The notes under the pieces were generated by a model. That model was not told where the DNA came from and ran no database searches. It saw only the letters and a list, made by a program, of their open reading frames with translations. Of a stretch of DNA of 62,000 nt, positions 45,901-56,814 are shown piece after piece. The stretch's first letter is position 1. The number at the start of each line of letters is the position of its first letter. The stretch covers positions 3,853,101 to 3,915,100 of the forward strand of contig NC_135550.1 in assembly GCF_964340395.1 (NCBI RefSeq), in the 5' to 3' direction. The DNA comes from Glandiceps talaboti (Eukaryota > Hemichordata > Enteropneusta > Spengelidae). The translations under genes were made by a program, and so were the position numbers.

Positions 45901-47160
45901 TGTAGAAATCTTAGCTATCAATAATGTCATCATGAAAATCAAACTCTAAATTATTAATCGTAAATGTCCCTTTTATACATGTAGTACAGTAACTGACAAC
46001 ATAGATTATGTAGAGATTATTTAGAGGTGTGTTAGTATTTGTCTGGTAGAAACAATAAAATAATACCCCATAATACCAATGTCTCAAAAAAGTCAATTCG
46101 ATCCTGTTCTTTCTGACGTGCTCCTTTAAAGTAACGAAAATCTACCTACCCAAGAGTGATCGGAGCAAGAGAGAATAATATAAAAAGAACGAAGTGAATA
46201 TGTGTTAATTCTCAGCCTGCAAACAGTAAATAATTATTTTATAATACAAATATATGTCACCTGTTTGCAATCTTGTTGTATAATTCTGTTGTCACCTTAG
46301 TTGCTATCTTTGATATATACATCCCACAACATTCACAACGAAAGGTGTAAGGGGGAAAAATCAATAGTTTAATTTAGGTTAATTAACTAAATTAGTTTAG
46401 TTAGGCCTCAGACCCCCAACCCCCTTCTAACGTAATCGGCCAAAATTAATAATTGTTTCATACAACACAATCAATTTCAAATCAGTAAGACTATGAATAC
46501 AAAACCAGTATATGGTGAGAAAAATACTCTTTTTTGACACATTAAAAGTATAATAATTCAGTGCCATGCATTTACTATAATAGCAAAACTTCTCCCATTT
46601 CTCGATCTGACGAAATTTTTCCGAAATACTTTGTATTTATGGATACAAAACAGATTCCATCAAAAACTTAAGGACAATCATTTTTGTCGGATGAGAACTA
46701 AAATGGTTCTAATACACCCCCCCCCCCCACCTCTAACAAAAAAGAGTTACGTTTTTTATCCGACATTGAAGTATTGCTCTCACACGTCACCTAAATGTGA
46801 TCAGTCATTCCGACAAATCAAAATCCCTACAAAAATACCCTTGGGTGTGAAACTGTTCAGAAATTCAAGACGTTCTTTGTACCTTACTGCAGGCAATGCA
46901 CTACGGGAGGAATTATTCTGAGGTTTTAAGACTGACTTTGAAAACCTAAGTTACCGTATAAATATTACAACACACGACATATAAACTCACACCACGTACA
47001 CAACAGTGGTGTAAGATAGCAGTTTATAGGTGTAGTAGGCATGACTTTCAGATTTTATAGCATTGTTATTGAATATTAGCTAGTATTCAAACTACACCGA
47101 CGCAACATAAAACCATGTGACTCCTTTTATAATACATAAACACTTAACCAACCAACCAAC
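45901..47160. other. Intergenic stretch, nothing recognised
   Basis: AT-rich, with a C-run near 46715. The open frame at 46631-46921 includes this run and has no family resemblance or splice context. Confidence 0.45.
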
Positions 47161-47245
47161 ATGCATGCATACATACATACATACATACATACATACATAC
47201 ATACATACATACATACATACATACATACATAAATACATACATACA
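47161..47245. repeat. (CATA)n microsatellite
   Basis: About 20 CATA units with one AAATA interruption. Confidence 0.95.
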
Positions 47246-48738
47246 TAGTTTATAGGGTTTTTTATTTTAATATGCCAATAGATCATATATTAGATGGATT
47301 TGAATATTAGCTATGAATAAATCAAGTCATGGAACAGGGTGGTACTACATCTGTTTAATATTATCTATATTATCTGATAACGAATTTTTATAGCCTATGT
47401 GTTGTTGTCATGGAAGTCATCTCTTTATTTGTGCAGTCAACCCCAATCAGTGATAAGTGTGTTTCCCTTTGGGAGATGATATCTATGGAATCAAGATGAC
47501 GGCATTCCCATCAAATTAATCATGTTATCACTAGTCTATTTATATTTCTCTTATCAATAAATGAAGTTTTTCTTCAACTGATAAATTACACTGTCATAAC
47601 TTGTTATTGTTATGATCATGACCGATACAGTTAATTAGTTATTAGTTACAAATTACACGAAGGAAGTTGTGTTTTGTTTCTCATTACCATTTAAAATTCC
47701 ATTTCAAATTCGAAGGGTGAGGGGTGCTATGCAGTACTGTTTACCTAACAAATTAAAAAAACTACTAGAAGGAAAGTTGTAAACACTACCTCAGTTTACA
47801 TTTACACCTAAACAACTCATTTTATAAAGTTCGATGAAATACATTTACGTTGCTAAAAGAGATTGTACTCAAGTCGTGTTATAATTTGTTTATATAAATT
47901 TATTTTACGTGTACGTAAAAATGGTAGTGTTTCAATTAGTGCCATACATATCAACAGTTATTTATTCAGGATTCATGATAAACATTATACAAATCACAAT
48001 GTTTATCCCCCAAAAATTGACTGGACAGAAGATTTACACATTCATGTCCTTACATCTTCTTTGCCATGTTCTGAAAGAGCCTATAGCAGCACTAACACTC
48101 AGGTATCGTGCTAACCACTTCTTGGTTTGATGCGGGATGCCAATAAACTTAAAACCAGGTATTACACGTTTGTGAACTGATCCTAAACTGCCGATCACTA
48201 TGACAACGATTCTACAAAAGAACCCTAGGTTATTAGGGACCGGACAGAATTTACGGCAGGGGGGGGGGGGCTGGGGAGAAATTGGGGGGGCCATGAAAAA
48301 AATGGGAGGCTTGAAGGGGGGGCCATGAAAATTCTCATGGTTTGAAAGGGGGGGGGCCGCAAAATATTTTGTCATTGAAAAAAATTATATGTTAGGAAAT
48401 TTAGCATTGCATGAGATACCACTTGATATCGCCTTTAATATTGAATGTCTACACTTTCATTTATGTATTAACATGGAAGTGTGTACGTTTGTATGTACCT
48501 ATTTAGTAAAGCATAAAAACACTACTCAAGATTAATTTGATACACCCTGAATCACTCTTATATACTCCAAGCTGTTCACACACACACACACACACACACA
48601 CACTTACACACACACATATGTATACATACATACATACATACATACATACATACATACATACATACATACATACATTTTAGCACTGTGGAAACAGGTTCAG
48701 TGTGTAATTACCATCAAGGATACATATGTATATATATA

Positions 48739-48761
48739 TCACATAAATTACAGGTCCTATG

Positions 48762-48819
<58 letters not shown>

Positions 48820-48853
48820 TAATATACTAGCATAGGACCTGTAATTTATGTGA
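48739..48853. repeat. (TA)n flanked by perfect 26-bp inverted arms
   Basis: TCACATAAATTACAGGTCCT plus ATGCTA at 48739-48764 returns perfectly inverted at 48828-48853, around a (TA)n core. It is a foldback element or hairpin within the TIR transposon. Confidence 0.9.
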
Positions 48854-49073
48854 TTAAACTAAACTACATGGTAGGTATACATCAAGTACTAGTGACAGTG
48901 ACAGTGAGAGTGACAGTGAATCAAATGAGTCTAGCCATCAAAAAGACCAGGATGGCTCCCTTATTGTTCAAACTAGATCAGGTAGACTGGCTGGATCATG
49001 GAAACTTGCCTTTATATAAATTCAAGATTATGAATAAAGGGATTGTATTGCAAAGGCTATTCATCATTGACAC

Positions 49074-50251
49074 TGCAGTACCGTAGCCTGCGAGGGGGGG
49101 GGGCAAGGGGGGCAGCTGCCCCTCCTGAGATTTTGGAAAAAAAAAAGAAAGAAAAAAAGCTACTTTTTGAATAGAGCTATTAAAATCGTTATTTACGTCG
49201 TGGCGATTCCTAGCATGCGCGATTTCAATGGATAGTTCACTAAAGTGACTGTACACTGACTCATGGCTAAAAGGATATTTCTTTATATTTTCTGACTAGT
49301 ACATGTAACAATATACATTTGAGTCTATTCCAAATGATATAATATCTTATACAGTGGTCTACTTGGCTCTGATGTTGCATACAAGCATGAATTGAGATTA
49401 AATATCCCAAGGTGCACTAAAAAGAATTGAACAAAAGTTTACGACCATCGGACCATCAAAAGTCTGAAAGTCTTGAAATTCTTTTTTCGGGATTTTTTGG
49501 AAGGAAATTAAACTTCAGGAGAAGTCATTTACCATGTGCACATCCGCATAATATCTTTCAGCTTTGCCACAACAAAATACACTTCCAGATAATATGTGAT
49601 ACATAGCATAATTGTTTCAATTCTGGTATTTTATTATGTCTATGGTTTGATATTTTATGCCTTTAAATGGCCTCCTACACTGTCTTATTTTCAATTTTTT
49701 TTCACCTTTGGAGTTGTCTTCTTCCAATGCATCATTGTACCATATGATTTCATATCTCCACTGTAGTCACGGTGTAGTTGACAGAAGCCTGAGAAGGGGT
49801 GGCTAAAATAATGCTTGAGTTTCAATTGGCGGGGCTTAACATTTTTTGAGAAGAGAGGGAACTACATCATTTGTTTAACCGTAAATTGTGTACATTTCCT
49901 AAATGTAGCTATGCAGACAAATTACATGAGATAGTATCAAGATGACTGAATAAGTGCTATCTAAACTCGACCTGAAATATTTTGCTGTCATTATATATGG
50001 TTTGTTTTATCCTTGTCAAGCATTGTGAAAAAATCAATCGACCTACTTACTCAATGTGATGGGTTAGGTTACCCGTTGACCAGCATTTTTTTTCTGACCT
50101 TACATATATATAATTGCGTATGCTAAAATATATATTATGTAAATTACAAGCAAATTTATGTAAATTAGCATTTTTCTAAATTTTAAATGCATGATTGCAC
50201 CAACACAAAGTTCTGTCCCCCTCGGCAATTTGGTCAGGCTACGGCCCTGCA
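49074..50251. mobile_element. Nested element with CCGTAGCCTG ends
   Basis: TGCAGTACCGTAGCCTG with a G-run (GGGGGGCAGCTGCCCC) at the left and, inverted, TGCAGGGCCGTAGCCTG with GAGGGGGACAG at the right. There is no clear target duplication and no ORF. It lies wholly inside 48236-51219. Confidence 0.55.
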
Positions 50252-50734
50252 CTCACTTCAAGCTTAATGTGAATGGTTTAGAAAACTGTGAGTAATACTC
50301 ATCTGATCACTGTACAGTGTATTGAATACAATTCTGAATTTGCTGTCCCCATCATGAAGTCACAAATGCCTGACACTATAGGTTTAAATATGTATGGTTT
50401 TGGAACTGAAAGCATATTGATTACATCTAAGCATTCCACAACATTCTGAATTTCTTTGCACTTTCATGAAGTCACAAATGTCTTACATTTACATGTGTAT
50501 TGGTAATGCGTTTGGTGTAGGAAAGTGAAAGCTATATTTGTCAGACCTAAGTGTGCATAAAATCCTTAGTTTGCTAGCACTTCATGACATCACAAATGTC
50601 TGACATTAGATAGTTATTGTGTTATGAGTATAAATAGATATTTGAATACACTATGTAGGTGATGTGATGTCCTTAGATACTCCCAACAAATGTCCCCACT
50701 ACAGTTTTTCACAAATCACGCATGTGAATGTGTG

Positions 50735-50965
50735 TTTACTCTGTGTCTGTGTTTCTGTGTATGTATCAGTGAATGACAGTTAAAACCACCACATCAAATG
50801 CCTTGGTATTAAGTGATGACTACTTATGGTGTCTAGTTGGGAAATAAACAAGATTATACCACATGTGTATGATTACATGTATAGTCAAAATGTTTTATTT
50901 TGTTTTGTTTTCTAAAAAACTTCCTCTACAACTACTAAGTTGTTTGAGCTGAAATAGTAACATAA
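50735..50965 (+). mobile_element. Dispersed microsatellite-bearing element, degenerate copy
   Basis: A short GT/CTGT-rich stretch is followed by AAATGCCTTGGTATTAAGTG and GGTGTCTAGTTGGGAAAT, and a TTGAGCTGAAAT remnant, in the order seen in copies 2 and 4. Confidence 0.5.
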
Positions 50966-51959
50966 TAGTAGTACCAAAAGAAATATTACAGTTGTGCTAC
51001 AGTAACAAAAAAAATTGTACTCTTTTTAGTTATTGTAGGGGGCAGGATATTGTGCACTTTTTTTCTTTCTTTTTTTTTGGGGGGGGCCATGAAATTCTTA
51101 TACTTTTGAAAGGGGGGGCTGTGAAATTTTGGTCACAGTGGATGGGGGGGCCAGGAAAAAAACCAAGTCAGAGATAATTTCTCCCCAGGCCCCCCCTGCC
51201 GTAAATTCTGTCCGGTCCCTTAATTTCAAGGGAGAGTGGTATATATTTATCAAATTTCTCTGTATAACACCTGTCGATGTGACCATCAAATGGAACTGAA
51301 ACTTCAACGAGGAAAACTTCATGGCTAGTTGTATCAATAATGGTTATGTCAGGTCTTATTGCTGTAGTTGTGAATGATTCTAAATCTGCTCCAAACATGT
51401 GTGGAGTTAAAATAGTGTCTTCTATGACGAGATGAGAGACATCTTTGACAGGAATTTGCTGAAATATCAAATTAACGATCCTATTGTGCCTGTCTTGATA
51501 CAGTCTTTGGTATTTTGTACACCCATTCAGTACATGTGATACAGTGTCAGTAGGGTGATTGCACAAAGTGCATTGTTTATTGTATTGAGTGGGGTAGTAT
51601 AATGACAGGAGACTGTTGCACTGTAAAAGTTGTAGTCTGCCTCTAATGATAAAACTAATGATGCTATCTTTTAACTTTAAGTTTGAGAGAAAGTAATTTG
51701 AAAGTTTGTGATCAACCTCGGTGGCTTCGCGGACTATTCGGCCCTGTGATTGTTTTCCTTTCCAGTCCGTAGCGAAGTTTGCAAGGTGACTTTGTTTACA
51801 CAGTGAGTACGCAGTATTTGAATTTGTAGTTGAAACTGTAACTTCGTTGTCGACTTTCATTGTTAGGGTGTCATTATTATCATCAAATCCTTTTCTTAAT
51901 TGCATTCCTTCACGTACACATAGATCATTCAGATGTACCCAGTCAGATTTTGGCCAGTT

Positions 51960-52004
51960 AACATACATACATACATACATACATACATACATACATACAC
52001 ACAT
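51960..52004. repeat. (CATA)n microsatellite
   Basis: About 11 CATA units with a final CACACATA. They translate as Val-Cys-Met-Tyr repeats in the LINE frame and are an expansion, not part of the protein. Confidence 0.9.
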
Positions 52005-52117
52005 ACCCTGCGCCGTCTACACCTCAAGTGTTTAGGATTATAGTTTATCCAAAAAGTGCGGCATTCATTCTGTGACTCTTCATGGTAGTCTATGAAAAGA
52101 CCTGACGGAGTCTTCAA

Positions 52118-52597
52118 AATTAATGGACATGGTTACGGGCTATGAAATAGACATCATTTCATTCCAGTATAATTGTAGCGAAATTAACATACTCATAAAA
52201 TGGGGAAAATAAAAATATACATCTTGAACTCGCTTAGACTGTTTACTTCGCTAGTGGTACTCCGTTTATACCTTGTATTCCAAGAAATATGAATTATAAT
52301 GATGGACAACCTCTTCTGTCGTAAACAGGATAGATTTTGCTTCTCTTCATAACTTTGTAATATTCTCCTCTTTCCCCCTTCTTTTCAATTTAGTGAATTT
52401 TATCAAAATATTCTATCATGGGGGGGGGGGGGGTCCCGGAGATTTGGAGACAATGAATTCTCAGTCTTAAAAGGCGTACTTTTTCATTTTCCCCTTCACC
52501 TTGTCTGTGACCAGAGGTGTACACCTGTTTCTGTTTTGAGATATCAATAAACTGCGGAGGAGCTTTACATAAATGCTAAGTCTTAGCTCTGGAAATA
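52118..52597. other. Intergenic stretch, nothing recognised
   Basis: AT-rich with one G-run (about 52420-52435) that resembles a TIR-element end, but no partner was found. Confidence 0.4.
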
Positions 52598-52773
52598 TAC
52601 GCTACAGGGTTTCGACACGTTTCTCCCCTACGCTTAGTCCTGCTTACATGACGGTGCACGAGTCTATGTTACTGACTTGACTCTGGACAATTGTCAGAAT
52701 CGAGTCCCGGATTATTCCGCATGCAAGCAGGACTACCCTACGCTAAGAAGTCGTGTCGAAACCCCGTAGCGTA
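52598..52773. mobile_element. Foldback MITE (TACGCTAC ends)
   Basis: TACGCTACAGGGTTTCGACA and, inverted, TACGCTACGGGGTTTCGACA are the ends. Pairing continues with AGTCCTGCTT and CATG over about 55-60 bp. The GC-rich core (GACTTGACTCTGGACAATTG) has no ORF. Confidence 0.8.
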
Positions 52774-53396
52774 CATTACCAGTGCTAATGCCAAGTGTGT
52801 TTAAAATGGTAATTTCACTAAACCACATACGCCACACTTTTACCACAAGTACACATTGAACCCATGGCGTATTGTGTGACAAAATGGCCGTAAAACACCA
52901 CAAACTATAAAAGGTACGATTTACTAACTTGCATAAAAGTAAGACCTCCCACAGGGCGAAAGTTGATTGATTTACACAGGATCTATGTATAAAGTCGTTT
53001 ACATTTACTAGTTTAAGAGAGACAGTCATTGCATACGATAAAATACTTGCGTGGGTAAAATCGAAATCAACAATTATTCAATATTGTGTCTAGATTTATG
53101 TGTGGCTGTCACAAAACTACCCTCGCGTGATTATCGCGAGTTCATGACCAGTGGTTAAAGTCTCTCTGGGATTAATTATTTCAACATCTGCGTTCAAGTG
53201 ACAGTCAATTTTTATTGTGTATTCAAAGGTGACTTTAACCCAAACAAACGAATGACTCAATTGCAATCGCTCATGGGATTGTTTATTGTCATGCTCGAAA
53301 GCGTGGTGTTGCATGTCGAAGACACTTATGTCTCAAGGGGGCTGTCACATCAGTGTCTTCATTACACGCAAACCGCGGAATATGTTATGGGTGTGT

Positions 53397-53398
<2 letters not shown>
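52774..53398. other. Intergenic stretch, nothing firmly recognised
   Basis: The frame at 53198-53398 (+) runs into the GA repeat and has no family resemblance. CGCGTGATTATCGCGAG at 53124-53140 is a small CpG-rich imperfect palindrome. No exon with good splice sites was identified. Confidence 0.4.

Positions 53399-53490
<92 letters not shown>
53399..53490. repeat. (GA)n microsatellite
   Basis: About 45 uninterrupted GA units, followed by a C-run and T-run. Confidence 0.97.
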
Positions 53491-53492
<2 letters not shown>

Positions 53493-53570
53493 CCCCCCTT
53501 TTTTAATAGGACTTTAATACATAATGACATTAAACACATGCATGAAATGAGTGTCAATATTTCTATTTAA

Positions 53571-55101
53571 GGGGTACACAATTTGATGGGGGGGGGGGGG
53601 GGTGGGGGCTGGAGGATTTTTGAAGAAAAAATTGTCGCCGGCCAAAAGTAGGGAAAAATACGCGGCGAAAAGTCAAATTTAAAGCACATATATATATTTA
53701 TTTATTTATTTATTTATTTATTCAGGTAAACCAACGGGCATAAAGCCCATTTACAGGCACCTTTAAAAACAAATAAGGAAAAACAAGCACTAAAAAGATA
53801 AAACAAGGGGTAGCAATAACAGAAGTGACATGACATAAAAGGCAAACACAGAAATAAAAACAACAAAACAGGAAAAATTATTAAAAACACACAGCCTGAA
53901 GCACACGCCGAAAGGCAGAAACAGGACTAAATAAATCTATGTTTGGATTTGCTTTAAAAACGTCATTACAAGTGGTTAAACATCTTAAAATTGGGGAATA
54001 TTTTCTCAGATTTACTCTGGAGGCACTGATGCGAAAGATATGGTTATTACGTAACTGTCTGCTCTGTACATTAAAACAAACCTTGTACAAAATGGATGGA
54101 CAATTATAGCGTGAATTGACCAGTTTGTAAACAAAAATAGCATCTAAAAACTTTCGCCTCCTCACCAGTGGGGGAAGCTTAAACCTAGCACATAGTGAAT
54201 CGTAATCTATTGAAGTATATTGCACATTTGATTTAAAACATAAAAATTTAATAAATTTCTGCTGTACACGTTCGATTTTATCAATTTGAGTTACTTGCCA
54301 TGGTGACCTAATTACACTGCAGTACTCAAGATGGCTTCTAACATGGGTCACATATAAAGATCTTAATGTAGAAATGTTGGAAAAAATGGCACATGTACGT
54401 TTGATAAAACCCATCATTCTAAAAGCTTTCCTGACAATACTATCAACATGGGTGTTAAAAGACATCTGTGAAGAAAGTAGAATACCAAGATCTTTGATAC
54501 TATGAACACGAACAAGGGGACTATCAGCAATATTGTAATTGTATGTAATCAGTTTCTTTTTGTTACTAAATGTAATTACATTACACTTCCCCACATTGAG
54601 CTTCAATTTCCATGTATTACACCATTTGTAGACATTATTAATGTCTGTTTGAAGAGAAATACAATCATCTTGTGTTCTAACTATGCGATATATTTTGGCA
54701 TCGTCAGCATACATTGAGCACAATGATGACCCATGACTGTTGACAATGTCTGGCATATCATTGACGAACAGAATAAACAAAAGTGGCCCAATCAGGGAAC
54801 CTTGAGGCACACCTGAAGTGACGTCACAAGGTGATGACATGTGACCATTTATAACTACACGTTGTGTTCTATTTTGGAGGTAAGATGAAAGCCAGGACAT
54901 AACATTGCCAGAGAAACCATATATATATATATATATATATCCAATATATATATATTTAATTTGTTATACCCCTACCTGGCAAAAAAAAGGTTTGCAGTCT
55001 AGTTGCTCTTGAAAAAAAATTGCTGTCATGGTGGTTGAAAAAAAATTCTTGTTGGGTCCAAATCCTCCAGCCCCCCCCCCCCCAATCAAATGCTTTACCC
55101 C
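53571..55101. mobile_element. TIR element (GGGGTA family) carrying a nested LINE
   Basis: GGGGTACACAATTTGATGGG at the left and, inverted, GGGGTAAAGCATTTGATTGG at the right, both followed by G-runs and GGCTGGAGGATTT. TAA flanks both sides (53568-53570, 55102-55104). The left arm shares ATTGTCGCCGGCCAAAAG with 13847-14235. The interior is mostly the LINE at 53697-54917. Confidence 0.75.
53697..54917 (-). mobile_element. 5'-truncated LINE with intact reverse-transcriptase C-terminal half
   Basis: The ORF 54900-53881 (339 residues, open) holds SGVPQGSLIGPLLFILFVND, the catalytic MYADDAKIY, LNVGKCNVITFS and IKDLGILLSSQMSFNTHV. These are reverse-transcriptase motifs B to E in jockey/I-type order. 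The N-terminal part of the domain and the endonuclease are missing. The 3' end has the (TAAA)n tail (53697-53723). CATATATATAT lies at both edges (53687-53697 and 54918-54928) as a likely target duplication, although AT repeats weaken that. The intact frame suggests a young insertion. Confidence 0.88.
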
Positions 55102-55377
55102 TAACGAGTGTTTAAATCAAATTCTTCCTCTGTACATATAATAATTGTCATATAGTTATGTTATAACTTAATACTTTGCTATTAATGTTATTTGTGTACG
55201 TATTGATAGATTAATTGCTATGGACATTTTCGTTGTCAACATGTCTAATGATCGTGAAATCAACGTTCGGCTGCAAGTTGTTTTACCGATTGTGTGGGGG
55301 AATGGAGTGTTTTTTATGTTTATATAGTACATTTATGTGCTGTGTGATGGATTTAATCTTTATTATTCACATTATAG

Positions 55378-55458
55378 GACGATGAGCACTCCCCTCCGTA
55401 CAACTACATGCCCCTTTACGGCAGCGTCAAATACGTACTGAGACGACAGGCTTCGTAA
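55378..55458 (+). CDS. Terminal coding exon of an unidentified gene
   Basis: A strong acceptor (TTATTATTCACATTATAG) leads into 26 codons, DDEHSPPYNYMPLYGSVKYV then LRRQAS, and a TAA stop. The exon is far richer in GC and CpG than its surroundings, with synonymous third-position C/G, as expected for a real exon. No upstream exon could be recognised back to the sialyltransferase stop, so the gene is unknown. The Tyr-rich end recalls cytosolic tails of multi-span membrane proteins, but this is only an impression. Confidence 0.45.
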   Translation, partial: DDEHSPPYNYMPLYGSVKYVLRRQAS

Positions 55459-55639
55459 AATTATGCCATGGTGTGCGAGAATGAGGATGAGCTATCCCAT
55501 ATTCTGTGATGATTATATATGTTGGCCATGTGCTTGTTTATTTTACTTTGATTTGAAAAAAACAACAATTTCTCACAGACAGTACATGACTACCTTGACA
55601 TAATACTACATAATTACATGACGTGACTGTCAACACAAG

Positions 55640-56060
55640 ACAATTTTTACACTCCTAAAGTTAATCTCACTTTGAGCCAACACAATTTAAAGTACACAGC
55701 CACCAAACACTGGAACTCATTACCCGACCAGCTGAAAAAAATAGGATCATGATCTACCTTTAAATCCCAATAAAAGCAGTATTTACTAAGACTAACATAA
55801 ATTTTGTCACACATTGTTAGAAACCCTCGTTTGCCCCTTGTACATATTCAAGGTGTAATTATGCCCTTCATGCATATGTTTTGTTTGTTTGTTTGTGTTT
55901 TTTGCTTTTGTTTTATGTTGTGGCTGGGTATATATAATATATTACTGTATATGTTTCCCTTGGGCCACAAACCCGACTAATTTGAACCACAGATAAGTAT
56001 TGTGTTAGTTATCTGTGTTTGAACAAACTGTTTTTGTGGTCCAGCCAGAAGTTTAAAGTT
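55640..56060 (+). mobile_element. LINE 3' fragment
   Basis: KYTATKHWNSLPDQLKKIGS and, after a stop, STFKSQ then KQYLLRL match the Trp-Asn-x-Leu-Pro ... Phe-Lys ... end of CR1/jockey-type reverse transcriptases, with in-frame stops. A (GTTT)n stretch near 55880-55900 and a CACAGATAA/TTATCTGTG inverted pair follow. Boundaries are approximate. Confidence 0.6.
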
Positions 56061-56814
56061 ATTTTTTATTTACTTTTTCATCGTCAATGTGTTTACTTAA
56101 CTAATCTGTTTTCCTCACTTGATGTGTCAATTTGGTTTTCTTTCCGACTTCTGGCAAATAAATATGTACAACCATGAGTCGTGTCATAATTTCTTAGCCA
56201 AGATACTAAGTTCCAGGAGCGGTCGGTACAAAACGCAGGTACAGGCCAGGCAAGGTCAGGTATCGACTGAATGTTGTTGTTTTTTTAAAATTCACATTCA
56301 GATCCAAAGATGTGAATCCGTCATTATATTTGGTGTAGATTTTTGATTAGATGTCAGGTTATTCTTTCTCAGCAATTCATCATCAGTTATCTTTGTTTTC
56401 AAAATCACCACACAATTAGTGTCTTCGGTTCTAGGAATTACATTTTTCATATAGATTTTATACTCGTACTGGGTGCATTCAAGAGTAAAAAAACATTTTT
56501 CCAACTACAGGTACTTTTAGAATGTTGCACATGAAAAACGAAAAAGATGGCAGACACTCATATGGGTAAGTAGTCCCATTTCGTGCAATTTCAGTATTTA
56601 TTGATAACTCAGAATGATTTGTACAACTAAAATATACCATTAGCAATATGTTTAGGACAAGCATGCATGAAATTGGCTTGGCTAAATAAAGTGACAACTG
56701 CTCATTCAAGAACAAAACGTCTTGGGATATTAGTCCAAGTGCGTCAACCCCGATGATAAATAACGAACTGTCATTGCTTGTATAAGGTATAAGTGCCAGG
56801 GTTGTATCAGATGT
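56061..56814. other. Intergenic stretch, nothing firmly recognised
   Basis: AT-rich. The last 100 bp or so (from about 56760) contain decayed versions of the following 39-bp unit. Confidence 0.4.

Larger units (their letters stand above)
48236..51219. mobile_element. TIR transposon, GGGACCGGACAG subfamily, inserted in the LINE
   Basis: GGGACCGGACAGAATTTACG and its inverse at the right end, plus GGCAGGGGGGG, form the TIRs. TTA at 48233-48235 and 51220-51222 is the target duplication, proven by the host ORF frame. The 2984-bp interior holds microsatellites (48579-48675), a (TA)n hairpin, an internal element at 49074-50251 and a degenerate microsatellite-family copy at about 50735-50965. No transposase ORF was found. 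Ends and duplication match the elements at 14236 and 27388. Confidence 0.8.
48034..52117 (-). mobile_element. LINE with restriction-like endonuclease C-terminus, split by a nested transposon
   Basis: The minus-strand frame from about 51960 to 51223 encodes a knuckle, CTLCNHPTDTVSHVLNGC, then RPDITIIDTTSHEVFLVEVS and KFDKYIPLSLEI. This is the Cys-Cys-His-Cys plus Arg-Pro-Asp ... Glu-Val PD-(D/E)XK arrangement of R2/NeSL/Hero-type LINEs. The same ORF resumes at about 48232 (NNLGFFCRIVVIVIGSLGSV ... GSFRTWQRRCK) and stops at 48034. Removing 48236-51219 with one TTA copy restores the frame exactly. The N-terminal side is interrupted by (CATA)n at 51960-52004 and the reverse-transcriptase core is missing, so it is a 5'-truncated dead copy. 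Confidence 0.8.

Noticed and set aside
48034-48375. 113-codon ORF as a separate gene
   Set aside because: Its first 40 or so codons are the end of the TIR transposon; the rest is the displaced C-terminus of the endonuclease-type LINE.
53198-53506. 102-codon ORF ending in Arg-Glu repeats
   Set aside because: The C-terminal half is the GA microsatellite; the N-terminal half has no recognised relative or exon boundaries.
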